Shown here: in pieces, positions 13,101-22,489 of the stretch | Layout: each line of letters opens with the position of its first letter | Numbering within the stretch: position 1 is the first letter of the stretch | Made by a program: the position numbers and the translations under genes | The notes under the pieces: generated by a model | What the model saw: the letters and a program-made list of their open reading frames with translations, nothing else | What the model was told of the DNA's origin: nothing | The model's database searches: none | Assembly (NCBI GenBank): GCA_037951165.1 | Contig: JBBDHG010000109.1 | Span: 434,001-498,000 of the forward strand | Direction: 5' to 3' | DNA: 64,000 nt | From: Lophius americanus | Taxonomy: Eukaryota > Chordata > Actinopteri > Lophiiformes > Lophiidae

Positions 13101-13810
13101 TTAAATGTGTCAGTCATCTGTGGAGCCCTCAGATGGTCAGGGAGGGCATTCCACAGATGAGGGGCAGCAGAACAGAAAGCCCGATCACCCATGGGGCTGA
13201 GCTTAGTCCGGGGAAGGAGGAGGCAGTATGAGTGGGTAGAACGGAGGGATCATGTTGAATAATTTACAAGTTTTGAAAGATTGGAGATGTTAAAAATCAA
13301 CCGGGAAGAGGACATGTCCGCAAACTGACCCCACAAACTGTGAGGAAGATGGTCCGACTGGCAATAGACTGTCCAAAGATTACAGCAAGAGAGGTCAGAG
13401 GTCAGCTGAATCTGTGGATCAGAATGTCTCCCTGACCACCATCAGATGGAAATATCAGATTCAACTTTTACTTTTTTATGATCTTTAAGATTGCTTGTAT
13501 AACACAGGGGATTGGGGTCTTTATCAGCTTTTCCTTGTGTATAATCTAGTCAATGTAACTCTCACTTCACCCATGAATAGTTATTATTTTAGGGCTGATT
13601 GTTTACTTAATTAACCAGCATGTAACTCTTGTGTCTTTGTATCCTAACCTTTTCTCCACCGGTCTGTTTCAGGACGGAACCCTCTTCCACGTGATGAGTC
13701 AGAAATGCGTGGAGGCGGTGGACGTGACGGACAACGGGACACCGGCCGCCTCGCTCCAGCCCTGCTCCGACAGCGTCCGCCAAAAGTGGTTCTTTGAGGA
13801 GAAAAAATAA
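2170..13810 (+). CDS. galnt12: Polypeptide N-acetylgalactosaminyltransferase 12, ten exons
   Basis: Golgi type II membrane enzyme that transfers GalNAc from UDP-GalNAc to Ser/Thr, starting mucin-type O-glycans. Ten exons (2170-2522, 4112-4281, 6338-6527, 7260-7445, 7693-7810, 8073-8249, 11588-11719, 11881-11994, 12555-12710, 13673-13810) join into 1734 nt, or 577 residues. Order: short cytosolic tail; membrane anchor about residues 12-28; stem; GT-A catalytic domain with the Mn-binding DCH at 222-224, WGGEN at 329-333 and the VGH histidine about 357; then a ricin-type lectin domain from about 450, with [11 protein letters not shown] and QKWFF motifs. GALNT12 is favoured over other GALNTs by the [23 protein letters not shown] and [12 protein letters not shown] stretches, and by a length near the human 581. 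All key residues are present and no frame is broken. Introns 1, 2, 5 and 8 carry copies of the GGGGGAGCTT repeat. Confidence 0.93.
3035..3760 (-). repeat. GGGGGAGCTT repeat, copy 2, in galnt12 intron 1
   Basis: Reverse-oriented copy: AAGCTCCCCCTAGTG type blocks occur at about 3340 and 3670. The outer part (about 3058-3150, 'ccaatcctctgcgtt', 'gattgaactc', 'aataatctcaa') matches 40440-40520, so this copy and copy 8 share an extra segment. It is one of the longest copies and has no coding capacity. Confidence 0.65.
4112..4281 (+). CDS. galnt12: galnt12 exon 2
   Basis: Acceptor AG at 4110-4111 and donor GTAAGG at 4282. Encodes [21 protein letters not shown], the start of the GT-A nucleotide-binding fold, then [20 protein letters not shown]. 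Ends in phase 1 and joins exon 3 to give ...YSEREHLKE, as in the family. Confidence 0.92.
4385..4890 (+). repeat. GGGGGAGCTT repeat, copy 3, in galnt12 intron 2
   Basis: Begins 'cgccataactcaaaaaccgtttca' and carries 'tgcgaggaagaactgggttga'. Three to four GGGGGAGCTT blocks follow, the clearest being CCACTAGGGGGAGCTT at 4519-4534, with others near 4645, 4713 and 4863. Internal blocks recur at about 120-190 bp, so the element itself is built of related sub-units. Confidence 0.75.
4891..5804. other. galnt12 intron 2, middle part
   Basis: No coding exon recognised. Contains a short (TAA)n microsatellite at 5082-5101 and otherwise unremarkable AT-rich intron sequence. Confidence 0.5.
5805..6110 (+). 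repeat. GGGGGAGCTT repeat, copy 4, in galnt12 intron 2
   Basis: Shows 'ggtgcgaggaagaactgg', CCACTAGAGGGAG at 5915-5927, a second AGGGGGAGCTT block at 5999-6008, and 'gttcgtccgattgagtccaaatttgt'. Ends about 230 bp before the acceptor of exon 3. Confidence 0.72.
6338..6527 (+). CDS. galnt12: galnt12 exon 3 (DxH motif)
   Basis: Acceptor AG at 6336-6337 and donor GTTAGA at 6528. Encodes [20 protein letters not shown] through [11 protein letters not shown] to [20 protein letters not shown] is the metal-binding DxH motif; Cys in the middle position is as in human GALNT12. The last Arg codon is split with exon 4. Confidence 0.93.
7260..7445 (+). CDS. galnt12: galnt12 exon 4
   Basis: Acceptor after a C/T-rich tract ending CACAG at 7259; donor GTGTGT at 7446. 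Encodes [40 protein letters not shown] and DVIR. The Arg codon at the end is split with exon 5. Confidence 0.93.
7693..7810 (+). CDS. galnt12: galnt12 exon 5 (WGGEN motif)
   Basis: Acceptor AG at 7691-7692; donor GTGAGA at 7811. Encodes [16 protein letters not shown] and [23 protein letters not shown] is the hallmark of the Gal/GalNAc-transferase motif. Ends on a codon boundary. Confidence 0.94.
7940..8045 (+). repeat. GGGGGAGCTT repeat, copy 5 (fragment), in galnt12 intron 5
   Basis: Short fragment with 'gagaggaagaactgcattgattttgggg' and CACTAGAGGGAGCTT near 8014-8028. It lies within 50 bp of the acceptor of exon 6. Confidence 0.65.
8073..8249 (+). CDS. galnt12: galnt12 exon 6
   Basis: Acceptor AG at 8071-8072; donor GTGAGT at 8250. 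Encodes 59 residues: [46 protein letters not shown] and NPRARL. The His in VGH is the third metal ligand in the family. A (GT)n microsatellite follows 30 bases after the donor (8281-8304). Confidence 0.94.
8429..8479. repeat. (CA)n microsatellite in galnt12 intron 6
   Basis: About 25 uninterrupted CA units. A (GT)n tract at 8281-8304 lies nearby. Both are typical polymorphic dinucleotide repeats. Confidence 0.95.
8815..8925. repeat. Solo end of the Tc1-like element
   Basis: The segment 'ttattacttgag...gttagattt.tttgtgaatgatttg.att.aagatcatggg' also occurs beside the Tc1-like remnants at about 25890-25955, 29335-29405 and 50710-50760. It is therefore probably a terminal inverted repeat left behind after deletion. 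Confidence 0.5.
9150..9750 (+). repeat. 550-bp interspersed repeat, copy 1
   Basis: Shares with 23850-24390 the block 'ggctattcatgcacctga.tgttttctgaggagcagctgctcctggctgcagg.acagatacg.ggagcaacag', and farther on 'cagaattctat.a.atgagtaaataaaataagaataaaa'. AATAAA motifs lie toward its end. Length and layout could fit a solo LTR, but I see no firm TG...CA ends or target duplication, so the class is open. Confidence 0.55.
10080..10116. repeat. (CA)n microsatellite
   Basis: About 18 CA units in intron 6 of galnt12. Confidence 0.95.
10345..11310 (-). mobile_element. Tc1-like transposon remnant A, in galnt12 intron 6
   Basis: Read on the minus strand it encodes broken pieces of a Tc1/mariner transposase. 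The best piece is at 10625-10894, with [20 protein letters not shown] followed by WTFQQDN, the typical region around the catalytic Asp. Farther in, 11050-11250 matches the N-terminal half in other copies. Frames are interrupted, so it is inactive. It is opposite in sense to galnt12. Confidence 0.85.
11588..11719 (+). CDS. galnt12: galnt12 exon 7
   Basis: Acceptor AG at 11586-11587; donor GTGAGA at 11720. Encodes [35 protein letters not shown] and MFGM, the linker between catalytic and lectin domains. It is in phase 0 on both sides. Confidence 0.93.
11881..11994 (+). CDS. galnt12: galnt12 exon 8 (lectin alpha repeat)
   Basis: Acceptor after TCTTTACAG at 11880; donor GTAATA at 11995. Encodes 38 residues: [19 protein letters not shown] and [15 protein letters not shown] and the CHGMGQNQ ending mark the alpha repeat of the ricin-type lectin domain. 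Confidence 0.93.
12185..12440 (+). repeat. GGGGGAGCTT repeat, copy 6, in galnt12 intron 8
   Basis: Contains CCACTAGAGGGAGCTT at 12234-12249, 'tctcaaccgatggtctaatttag' and 'gcaaatgaatcgacttcagcagatct'. A second, degraded block (CGGGGAGCTTTT) lies near 12390. Confidence 0.72.
12555..12710 (+). CDS. galnt12: galnt12 exon 9 (lectin beta repeat)
   Basis: Acceptor after CCTGCAG at 12554; donor GTGAGG at 12711. Encodes 52 residues: [20 protein letters not shown], then LIVQLC and ADQKFIFRK, the beta repeat of the lectin domain. Phase 0 on both sides. Confidence 0.93.
12905..13260 (+). repeat. 340-bp interspersed repeat, copy 1
   Basis: Nearly the same as 35515-35850: 'tttacatttggatcaaatctcaaagtgctacaaagtaaaagc', 'cctgaccaaaaagcagcaatgttaattaaagttatagg', 'gggagggcattccacag', 'cccgatcacccatgg'. 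The close match of two copies points to fairly recent spread. The class is not recognised. It lies in galnt12 intron 9. Confidence 0.75.
13280..13460 (+). mobile_element. Tc1-like remnant B (fragment)
   Basis: Carries the block 'ggaagatggtccgactggcaa..ga.t.tccaaagattacagcaagagaggtcagaggtcag', which matches the N-terminal part of the transposase in copies C, F and A. Only about 180 bp remain, next to the 340-bp repeat in intron 9. Confidence 0.75.
13673..13810 (+). CDS. galnt12: galnt12 exon 10 (lectin gamma repeat, stop)
   Basis: Acceptor after CTGTTTCAG at 13672. Encodes [18 protein letters not shown] through SLQPC to QKWFFEEKK and TAA at 13808-13810. QKW is the QxW signature of the gamma repeat. 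The ending resembles the human QKWFFKERML. Confidence 0.93.
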   Translation, partial: DGTLFHVMSQKCVEAVDVTDNGTPAASLQPCSDSVRQKWFFEEKK

Positions 13811-15266
13811 TGCCATATTTATTCCCACTCCGGGTCGGTGTCTCCTGGAAGTTTATGGACGGACCTGATAGTGGAACGTTTTTGTGGTGATGGCCAGGCC
13901 CTCAGCGGACCCCCCAGAAGGAGGTCGCTTCTAGGCTTCGTCTAAACGTCACCCTTTTGCACATTTCACCGACCAATCGAAAGTTATTCGGATGAAGTAA
14001 TTTGAATATATATATTTTTCTTTCTTCATACTTGCTGCTGTTAGCAGACAGGAGCCAAGTGGAATTTTCTTCTTTTTTTTTTTTTTGAATCAAGACGATG
14101 CTGGATTTGTGATGACCGTTTTCCATTACATAGTCTGAAATGCGGTGTGTCTTCTCCTCTAGAGGGAGCCAACGCACACAAGTGCAGGATCTATTCTTTT
14201 TCTTGTCAAGAGAAAGTGGGAACGGGTCTTTGAGTCAGAGCTTTTTCCGTGGCTCTGAAAGAAGCCAAAGATCACGGTGCTACGCAAAAACCTTGTACCT
14301 CTTCCGCTTAGTCACCCAACTACTGATAACAGGAGAGACTCCCATTTTTCTGCTCTCTTTCCAACTGCAGTCATTTTGGGAGACACTTTTTTTTAACTTG
14401 AGGTAAAAAGCTAGTTTTGGAATCATTTAAAAAAAATTTTTTTTTTTTTTAATCAACTTCCTGCACTTGCCTCTTTTTTTTTTCTTTTTTTTTTTTGAAT
14501 TTAACAAGACGTGCAACTTCAGAAAGACTAAATCAAAACCATATTCCGTGGATTTAATATATGTGGTGTCAATTAAGTTTATTATGAATAATTTCTTTTT
14601 TTTTTTTTTTTAGATAATGCTGAATTGTTTAATCAAAAGCGATATTCTTTTTTTTCCCTCCCATCTAACTTCTCATAAAAAAGTGCCTTACTAATCCTCC
14701 AGGATCAGATCATGAGGAGTGTGCTCGTGTTCCAGGATGTGTGTTACGTCTCAATATACATGAAAGGAAAAAAAGCCCAGTTTGAGTTCTGACAAAGTCC
14801 CGCCCACTTTGAAAAATGTCTGCCTCTCTGCTGAGAATCCAGCATCCACAGCCCGGTCCGTTTTCCCCTGAGTGTCCTTGCATTTCTCCGGTGGCCCGTA
14901 CCGATTTCTGCGCCGCCTCGGTTTCCATCCATCAGAATCTGCGTTCGGAGCTGTGGTCACTTCCGTGGCCGATCCTCCGGCTGAATAGAGACACCGAGGG
15001 AAGTGAGACTGAGGCGTGAACAGGTGTCGGCGTCTCCAGAGTGCTGAGACACCAGATGGCGTTTTTTTTATTTTTATGTTCCTCTTCCACGTCTTTATCG
15101 CCACTTCTCTCCTCGTGTCCAACATCCTTTGGGTTTCTCCCTGCTCAGAAGAGCACTTTCACCGGAGAACTTGAGGTTTCAGCAGCAAAATGGCGGATTT
15201 TGCAAATCCAGGGACGGATTGAATGGAGCGATTTGGGACCCCTTCCATATTATCAAGCTCCTCTGA
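13811..15266 (+). other. galnt12 3' flank, probable 3' UTR in its first part
   Basis: No second coding exon recognised. Several long T runs occur (about 14070-14085, 14430-14500, 14600). I found no clear AATAAA to fix the polyadenylation site, so the 3' UTR end is unknown. Open frames on both strands at 14.7-15.4 kb match no family I know. Confidence 0.4.
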
Positions 15267-15836
15267 TACCCCTTTTCCACCGAGCTGGTTCCAGGGCTAG
15301 TTCGGAGCCAGAGCCAGACTTAGCACCAGCTCCTGGTTGTAAAAACTGGCGCCAGACAAGCACCAACTCTTTGCTGGTCTAGAGCCAAGAACCGATCACA
15401 ACAGGGGCTTTGGGGCGGGGTTATTGTGACCAACAGGACCGGCGCAAACACTGAACCGCCATTTTTAAAAACAACAGCGGAGTGAGTTTCATCCGATAAA
15501 CTAGCAATAATATTTTAAATTTTTTTATTTCAAAATGAAAATAACAAAAGTTTTTTGTTTGGCTCTGGATCTCGCAAAGTCAGGGAAAGCCCTTCCATGG
15601 AGACGGTGAGCTCCTCCATCTTGATTGCGGTGCTTTATTGTGGCTCCAGCGTTGCTGGGTAAACAGACGATTGCGACCTGACGTTATACGTTGACGTAAT
15701 GGCGTGGCTCCGACCTAGCTCCTTGCCAATGGGAAAGCAAACAGGTTCTTAGGAGGTAGAGCGAGTTGAACAAACTAAGCACCGGCACTAGCACCAGCAC
15801 CGAACTAGCACCAGGTTCTTTGGTGGAAAAGGGGTA
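15267..15836. mobile_element. 570-bp TIR DNA element (MITE)
   Basis: Left end TACCCCTTTTCCACCGA and right end TTTGGTGGAAAAGGGGTA are inverted copies. The similarity continues inward imperfectly: 'gctagttcggagcc' on the left against 'ggctagttcggtgc'-like sequence on the right. The flanks allow a TA target duplication. There is no transposase frame inside, so it is non-autonomous. Confidence 0.8.
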
Positions 15837-15889
15837 AAAGTTGTTGGCCCTCGGCCCGATGGGAGCTTTGTCAAAGTTGTGATTGATTT

Positions 15890-16660
15890 TATTGACATGG
15901 ATTTTTTAACTCTTTGAAAAAAGAGTTTGATGCAAAAAAATATTCTTTATTGTCTTTACCCATAATCATTCATTTAAATAATTTGCAAACTCCATCCTTA
16001 TCATTAACTATAATTAAAGTAATTCAACTATCAAAATAACATTTAAAAAAAACAAAAACCCATTGCATTCTTAAAATGAAAATATATTTTTCTCTAAAAC
16101 ACGTTTTAAAGAAAAGATTTATTTTACGTAACAAAAACAAAAAAACTCATTATGTGACTAACTTTTAAGTCAAGAACGTCAACAATAAAAAAAAAAAGTC
16201 AAAAAATCAGACGTATAAAATAATTTCATGATGGAATTTTGTATTTCATGGAAAACAAATCAATTTAAATAACATTAGCCCGACTTTTTGTTAAAGCATG
16301 TTTTTAGAAAACCCTTTGACCCTAAGTAAACTTTTTCTGGTTGTATCAAGTTACATAATTCTGGTTTAGTAAATCCCCACATGCTTTAATACGTCAAAAT
16401 AATCTTAATTACTGAAAAGGAATTTGTCAATAGCCAAGTTTAATACCTCCTCGTCAGTGGCCTGTTTGACACGCGGTGTCCCACAAGGCTCTATCCTTGG
16501 CACCTTGCTGTTTGGTATATACATACTGCCGCTGGGTCACATTATAAACGGGTTCAGTCACAATTTGTCAACAAGAAATAGTGACTCCAAATGAGCTCAA
16601 CCAAACAAAGGCAAATAGGAGATGACAAATAGAAACGCGTTTAATCTAATGTTGGTCCGG
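15890..16660 (+). repeat. Repeat carrying a reverse-transcriptase scrap, copy 1
   Basis: An AT-rich body (for example 'gttgtatcaagttacataattctggtttagtaa', 'ccacatgcttt') is followed at about 16475-16560 by a segment whose frame reads GVPQG.ILG.LLFGIY..PLGHI, the GVPQG part of a LINE reverse transcriptase. A tail then shares 'agaaatagtgactc.aaatgagctcaaccaaac' with the other copies. The Tyr-Asp-Asp motif is absent. The same junctions recur at 22.5, 23.1 and 58.9 kb. Confidence 0.65.
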
Positions 16661-17504
16661 GAACACGGTAACATCTTTGCTCACGCAGTAAAAGTCTAAA
16701 GTTACCAGCCTTTAAAAAAAAAAAGAGGCTTTTCCACGTTACACCGTGGTGAATAATGGTGCAGTAAATGCTCGGTGATGCGTGGAACGGATCCGCGTGA
16801 CCAGTAGGAAGAATTAAGACGGCTCCGCTGTTTCAATGAGAGATCGGATTTTTTCGGAACATGTAAAATTGTCTTTTTTTTTCTTTTTTCTTTTTTTCTA
16901 CACGGTGCTCGAACACTCCCAAAAGTGAGAGCATCTTCATTTCCACCAGTGTATGTCTTCAGCCGGCGAGTGTTGTGCACAGTCATCCGCCGTTTCTACA
17001 GGGGGGGTTATTTATCGTCCCTATTGACCCGCTGTTATTCATGACATGTCTAGCATAGCGTTATATGCTAATGCAACACGCGGCTGCAATAAAATCCCCA
17101 TTTGTCAGTCATGGATCATGTTTCTCTGGCGGGTCATACAGAGTTTTATACCAACCAAACCGCTGTCATAAACAATAATGATATTCCAGGGATCTATTGG
17201 CGCTCTTGAACCTGTAAAGTGGCTGGTTGTGTCGTAACCCCCTCCTCCAGAACGCAGCAGCACACATACAGTGTGTCTCCGGTTTGGAGCGGTAAACATT
17301 CCCAGAGGAGACATTTCAGCTTCTTTAAGAGGCACAAATAATGAATTTTACAGCCGTGCGGTGTCTTTATGCTGCCGGCGACACCAGGGGCCTTTTTTTA
17401 CAATTATGAATCTATAGGAGTATATAGATATTTTTTTTTTGTACCCAATAAATGGACCAAAACTGATGTCAGCTATCAGGTTTCCTGCCCTTTCTTGTTA
17501 TGTA
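16661..17504. other. Intergenic, nothing recognised
   Basis: No gene, RNA or repeat family identified. Contains short homopolymer runs only. Confidence 0.4.
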
Positions 17505-17772
17505 TTATATTTTCCTCCGCCAAGGAAGGAGGTTCTGTTTTTCTCTCTTGTGCGTTTGTCTTTTTCTTTGTTTGTGAACGAGATTACGGAAAAACTAAAG
17601 CAAAGATTCGCGTGAAATTTTTACCCAGAGTTAGATTTTGTCATCTAGATGTGGTCAAATCTGGGTGACGTTACGTGTTTCGCAGCATTTAAAAAAAAGG
17701 AAAAGAAAAAATAAATAAACCGTTTTGGAGAAGTGATGTCACAATGTGTCTACTGCTGCCTTTGATGTTTAT
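17505..17772 (+). repeat. 'CCTCCGCCAAGGAGG' repeat, copy 1
   Basis: Starts 'ttcctccgccaaggaaggagg', then a T/G-rich stretch, 'acgagattacggaaaaact' and 'cgtgaaattt.ta.c', and ends 'gcagcattt...'. Related segments occur at 20628-20880 and, reversed, at 63392-63590. I know sequences of this kind to be common in fish genomes but cannot name the element. Confidence 0.6.
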
Positions 17773-17774
17773 TT

Positions 17775-17797
17775 GGGGGGGGGGGGGGGGGGGGGTA
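17775..17797 (+). repeat. Poly-G tract
   Basis: An uninterrupted run of about 22 G on the + strand. It can in principle form a G-quadruplex and is likely to be length-variable and error-prone in sequencing. Confidence 0.9.
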
Positions 17798-18269
17798 GAG
17801 CTGCGGGGTCTATTTTAAGACTCCCTATGATATTCCCTTGAGGTTGGAGCTGGGGGCTCAGTGTGCTCAACAGAGACGCTGAAGTGGAAGGCGCAGGAGA
17901 TGACAGGCTACAAAGTATTAGAGAGTTTCACGTCTTTCTGTTCTACATGGTTTCGATGATCTGCTCCTCAGTCTCTCTTACTTACTCACTGACGACGCGC
18001 CATTTCACAGGATCTAGAATGTAGGTTGGGAAAATCTTTGGGAAAAACAAAGAGCATTGTGGGTAACAGACTTTTAGTATATTCGGCAGCAAAAGTGACA
18101 CGAAATGTCTTTTTGTAACAAATTGAGAAGTGCTGCAGGAATCCGTGACGCTGCTCTCGTACCATCTCATCCTAATCACGCGGGGGGCCTCTGTGTGTGA
18201 AACACAGCAAATAAAACCTCCTGAAATCAGCAAATGCATGCACTGAAGCGCTGTAGGTCATCACATTCG

Positions 18270-18327
<58 letters not shown>

Positions 18328-18854
18328 TAGGCCTAGTTTTTTAATCCGGTGTGGCACACATGCAGAACTACAGTTTCCCACTCCCCATATGCTTCTTTAA
18401 TGATAATGCAAAACAAGGTTCCCCGTGGTGCGAGTCTTTGGAGATGCTCAGGCTGCAGTTGTCAGGGAACCAAAGCAGGAGTAGCGCACACTCAGAGACA
18501 TACACACACACACACACACACTGACAGGAGGGCATTTCCACACTGCATGTCTGTTTCATTTATGTATTCCCCCAATACCCAGTGAAACTCCGGAGCAGTG
18601 ACTGCTGGCTGCATACATTAGATGACACACTTTCAACTTTCAGGAGGGACTGCAGACGTTGCTGTGAACATGTGAGGCCTAGATGCACAGATCGCTTCGC
18701 CTTTTCCCGTTCACCGCCACGGCGAGGATTCTGATAACATGGAACATTTAGTGCAGAATGAAAGGAGGCTTTCGAAAAAGGGAAGTCGTTGATCATGTTT
18801 CCGAAAAGGGGGATATCCCCTGAAACGTCGTCACTGCTGGATCCACTGCTGACG
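17798..18854. other. Intergenic, nothing recognised besides CA repeats
   Basis: No gene recognised. Open frames here are either low-complexity or too short to judge. Confidence 0.4.
18271..18325. repeat. (CA)n microsatellite
   Basis: About 27 uninterrupted CA units. A smaller CA tract lies at about 18501-18520. Confidence 0.95.
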
Positions 18855-18985
18855 ATGCTTCGTGTTAATGCGATAACTTCAAAAACCGCTCCATGTTCAA
18901 ATTAGCCGTAGCCGTTTCTGAACCGTTTTAGTCTAAATGTGGTGCAGATGGATCAACACGAGGAGTTTAATCTTGTATATACAGC
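18855..18985 (+). repeat. GGGGGAGCTT repeat, copy 7 (fragment)
   Basis: Retains 'gcgataacttcaaaaaccg', 'gtttctgaaccgttttagtctaaat' and 'ggtgcagatggatcaacacgagga', but has lost the GGGGGAGCTT blocks. Assigned to the family by these flanking segments. Confidence 0.5.
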
Positions 18986-20627
18986 ATATTATTCTTTAAA
19001 CATTTCCTAATTTCCTCTTTAAGGGTAAAATTAGGAAAGTGGGAGCTCACATACCTGAGTAAAACACAGTAATATTGGTACAGCGACCTTCAACATTCCC
19101 TGATTTCCACATCCACAGCTTTGAAAAGGTAAAGAAAAGCAGCTCGCATGAGAAAACCCTTTTCATTAGCTTAGCATGAGTTCTGTAAATAAGCATTTGA
19201 AATAAAAGTGATGTTCACAATAAATGCTAAATATATACTAATTTGTGACAAAAACATTTTAAACTATAATTCTACCCTACGTAAAGTAAAGTTTTTAGCA
19301 CTTTTATCATGTTTAAACCCACTGTTAGCATTAGCAGTAGCATTGTCTCAGCTCTTTTCAGTAGAGCAGAATTCAGTTAAAATGAAATCCGGACATGACT
19401 TTCAATTCCAGGAGATGTACATCATTATTTGTTTCAATAAGCTGGACCAAGTGAAGGATTCTGTTTATTTAATTAATTCATATTTTTTCATATTCACGTG
19501 ATTAAATGGAGAAACTATTTAAATAATGGTAAAATAAGAAAATAAAAAGCAAAGTAAAACTGAAGCGTTAACAAAAAGTTAACGAAAGTGTACAGGAAGT
19601 GACGTCATAGGATGTAAGTGGTAGGGCGATAAAAACATTAACAAAATAAAAGCACCCCCAAAATAAAGTTTTCAAATCAATAAATATAAACGTGGCAATT
19701 AACGACAATAAGTAACAAATTGATTTTTGGTGAACTATAAACGAATGGCTATTCTTCTCTATGTCTACATCAAGGAATAATTCTTACCAGAATTTTACTC
19801 ATGGGATATTTTGATAGTGTTGGAGTTTCTTCATAATTACAGTTCCAGTTATGATGTGAGATATAAGTTACACAGGAGAAGATGTGGTACATTTAATTGG
19901 CCTGAATCAAAGTGTATTTAAAGGATTTTTCTTGCTGCTTTTGCTGTTTCTTGTGTAATACAAATATGGAGACACTGACGTATGAATATTAAGAGGCAGT
20001 TCCATGCTGAGAGGGAGAGAGAACATGCAGTCGCAGTGCACATCACAGATAACCGTTAAAAGAGTCGTCCTCTTTCACAGCTAATGGACATGACAGAACC
20101 TGGAAAAAAAGAACATGTGTCATCTCTCTTATATCCTACATGCGTTAGGATATAAATAGGAACTGGGACAATATTCTGTACCTATTTCATGCAACTTTTT
20201 TTCTACATGTTGTCGGTTTCCTCATCAGATTCTGATGTTCCCAATTAGAGCATTTCCTTTGGGTTTTATTTTCTTTCACTCTAGATGCCGCCTGGACACC
20301 TAAGAGCGAGTCATATTTGGCAGAAAATTATGTATTTTGCTTAAGAGAACACAAGAGTCGCATTGATTCTGACTGGCAGACTGTGGTTTTTCTTTTCACA
20401 GCCTCCCCCAACATACTCAGCCTTGACAGAATACCTCTTTAATGTGTTCCTCTGAGATAAAAAGCTTCCACAGGCGATTAAGCATTCCACCCCGCTCCCA
20501 TTCATTTCACTTCATCAGATTACTTGATTGCTGACGAAATGGACTGCTGCTTCCCTCCGGGGAAAATACTGTGTATATTTCCGGAGGACAGAATGAGACA
20601 TATTTGATACTTTTGTCCTTAACTCCA
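18986..20627. other. Intergenic, nothing recognised
   Basis: AT-rich with no coding signature. The stretch 20050-20560 is low in simple repeats and could hold conserved non-coding elements, but this cannot be judged without an alignment. Confidence 0.35.
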
Positions 20628-20880
20628 CCAATGTTGTTATTTTTCCACCTCTGTGCGTTTTGTTTATTTATTTGTTAGCAAGACTTAAAAAAAAAAACTA
20701 CAGACCTGATTTGCGTAATAATTTACTCAGAAGTAACTTTTGGCCTATCCTAAAGATGATTACATTTTTGGTAACGTTACCCGTGTCCCAGCATTTAAAA
20801 AATTAAAAATAAAATAAAATATAAATCTATTCGGGGTGATGACGTCACACTGTGGCGACGCGCTCACCGGAAACTCTGTC
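20628..20880 (+). repeat. 'CCTCCGCCAAGGAGG' repeat, copy 2 (diverged)
   Basis: Shares with copy 1 the 'ctgtgcgttttgtttattt' and 'gttagcaagact' parts, then '.gtaacgttacccgtgtcccagcattt', A-rich sequence and 'tgatg.cgtcacactgtg'. Its start has decayed. Confidence 0.45.
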
Positions 20881-22489
20881 AGTTTTAAGAGACAAATTGT
20901 TCCAGAGTATTTCAGAGATACTGAGAAAGTTTCTTGGAGTTTATGGTAGATTCAGAGGCTGACAAATAACTCCAATTAATGAACAAACCTGTGTGAAATT
21001 TTCCTACATAAAGCGATCTGGTAGAGCTCGTTGAGCCATAACGTCACCGTGTTATGTTCAAGGACCCTCCGTTTTCTCAGTGCTGAAATTTCCTCCTCCG
21101 GTCCTTCGTTCACAGGAATTAGATATGACAGACCACATTATTTAGTTGAGTTCAGTAATTAAAAAGTATCCTAAATAATGTGGTCCAATTCATTCTGAAT
21201 ACAATAATGTTTACCTAGGTCACTGTTATGCCTTTTTGTTGTTTTTTTTAATTACTTTTACCTTTGTTTAATCCAGGACCACCCTGCCACAAAAGTAGTA
21301 TTTTACAGTTAGAATATCTGGAAAACATGGAATTGTACTTAGACGATACAAAACCTTTGTTAAAATCAATAGAGAAATGCAATAATGTCACAAGCATGTA
21401 ATGACTTTAAAAGAAAAAGTTAAATGGTTAAATGGTGATTTTAAGGTAAAAAAACAAATCTCTGAATTATTATTATTATTATACTATTCTTTTATATCAT
21501 GTTATAAACCATAAACAGGTTATATCTGGTTTTTCCCTGTCATTTACACATAGTCACCTATTTTTTTAAACAAATGTCTGGAAACTACAACTTTTAGTAT
21601 TTTACCATAACAACTTTTTCTTCATAGTGTACCTTTAGACAGAACTGGGCTATTTCAAAACCTCTTCCAGAACCTTTGCCATCCCATGTTAACCAGTTCC
21701 AGGCTTTTAAGAGACCGAGTATAGACTTTAGTTTTAATACGTTCATATTGCTTTTGGGAATAAAAAATAAATAAAAATACAATTGCTTAAAATATCAGCG
21801 ACAACAATCTGTAGACATCAACCATGACGCTCCCTCTCAGACCACGCCCACCTCAAGTTAGAGCAACATAACTCCCCCCTCCCTAAATCACGCTAACAGG
21901 AAATGGAAGCGGTGATGATATTAGATGAGATATTAGGAGAATCGTCTCCCCTGCTGTTATGAGACCCACCGGGAGAAGCAGACCGTGATCTCGCTGTCTG
22001 ATGCTGTTAACTCTTCGGCGTCCCAGGAGATGAAATAAGTTCCGCACCTTGATGTCTTCCTGATTTGGAGTGTCAAAGACTTTGACATCGCTTTTCACAG
22101 CGTATGATTAAATTGAATTTTCGTCTTCTCTTGAGGGCCTTTTTCACTCACGCAGGGTGGAGGTGGGTAGGAGGTGGAGGCGTGGGCGGGGGGGTGGTAA
22201 GTGATGCAGCTCAAATAAACGGATCCCTTGCTGTCTGGGTGTAACCATGTGTGAATTAAACACCACATCACTTTGCAGAGGCAGCTTCAGCTGTGTTGGA
22301 TATTCTTACTGATCCTTCGTGTTTGCGCCCCAAGGCGCACGGATTGGGGTTTGGGGTCTCGCTAAAGGAGCTGTTGGACTCGAACCATCGACCTGCTGAA
22401 GCCCCAGCCACTGAGCTCCAGCTGCTCACCCAAATTAACCCTTTAATGTCATCAAAAGGAAAAAAAAAAAGGAATAATTATTTCTTTGC
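20881..22489. other. Intergenic with a 15-bp perfect inverted repeat
   Basis: No gene recognised. At 21131-21145 and 21171-21185 two perfect 15-base inverted arms (GACCACATTATTTAG and its complement) flank a 25-base loop. Confidence 0.4.

Noticed and set aside
14751..15125. 124-codon minus-strand frame just downstream of galnt12
   Set aside because: No recognisable domain, several overlapping frames on both strands, and no splice or promoter context.
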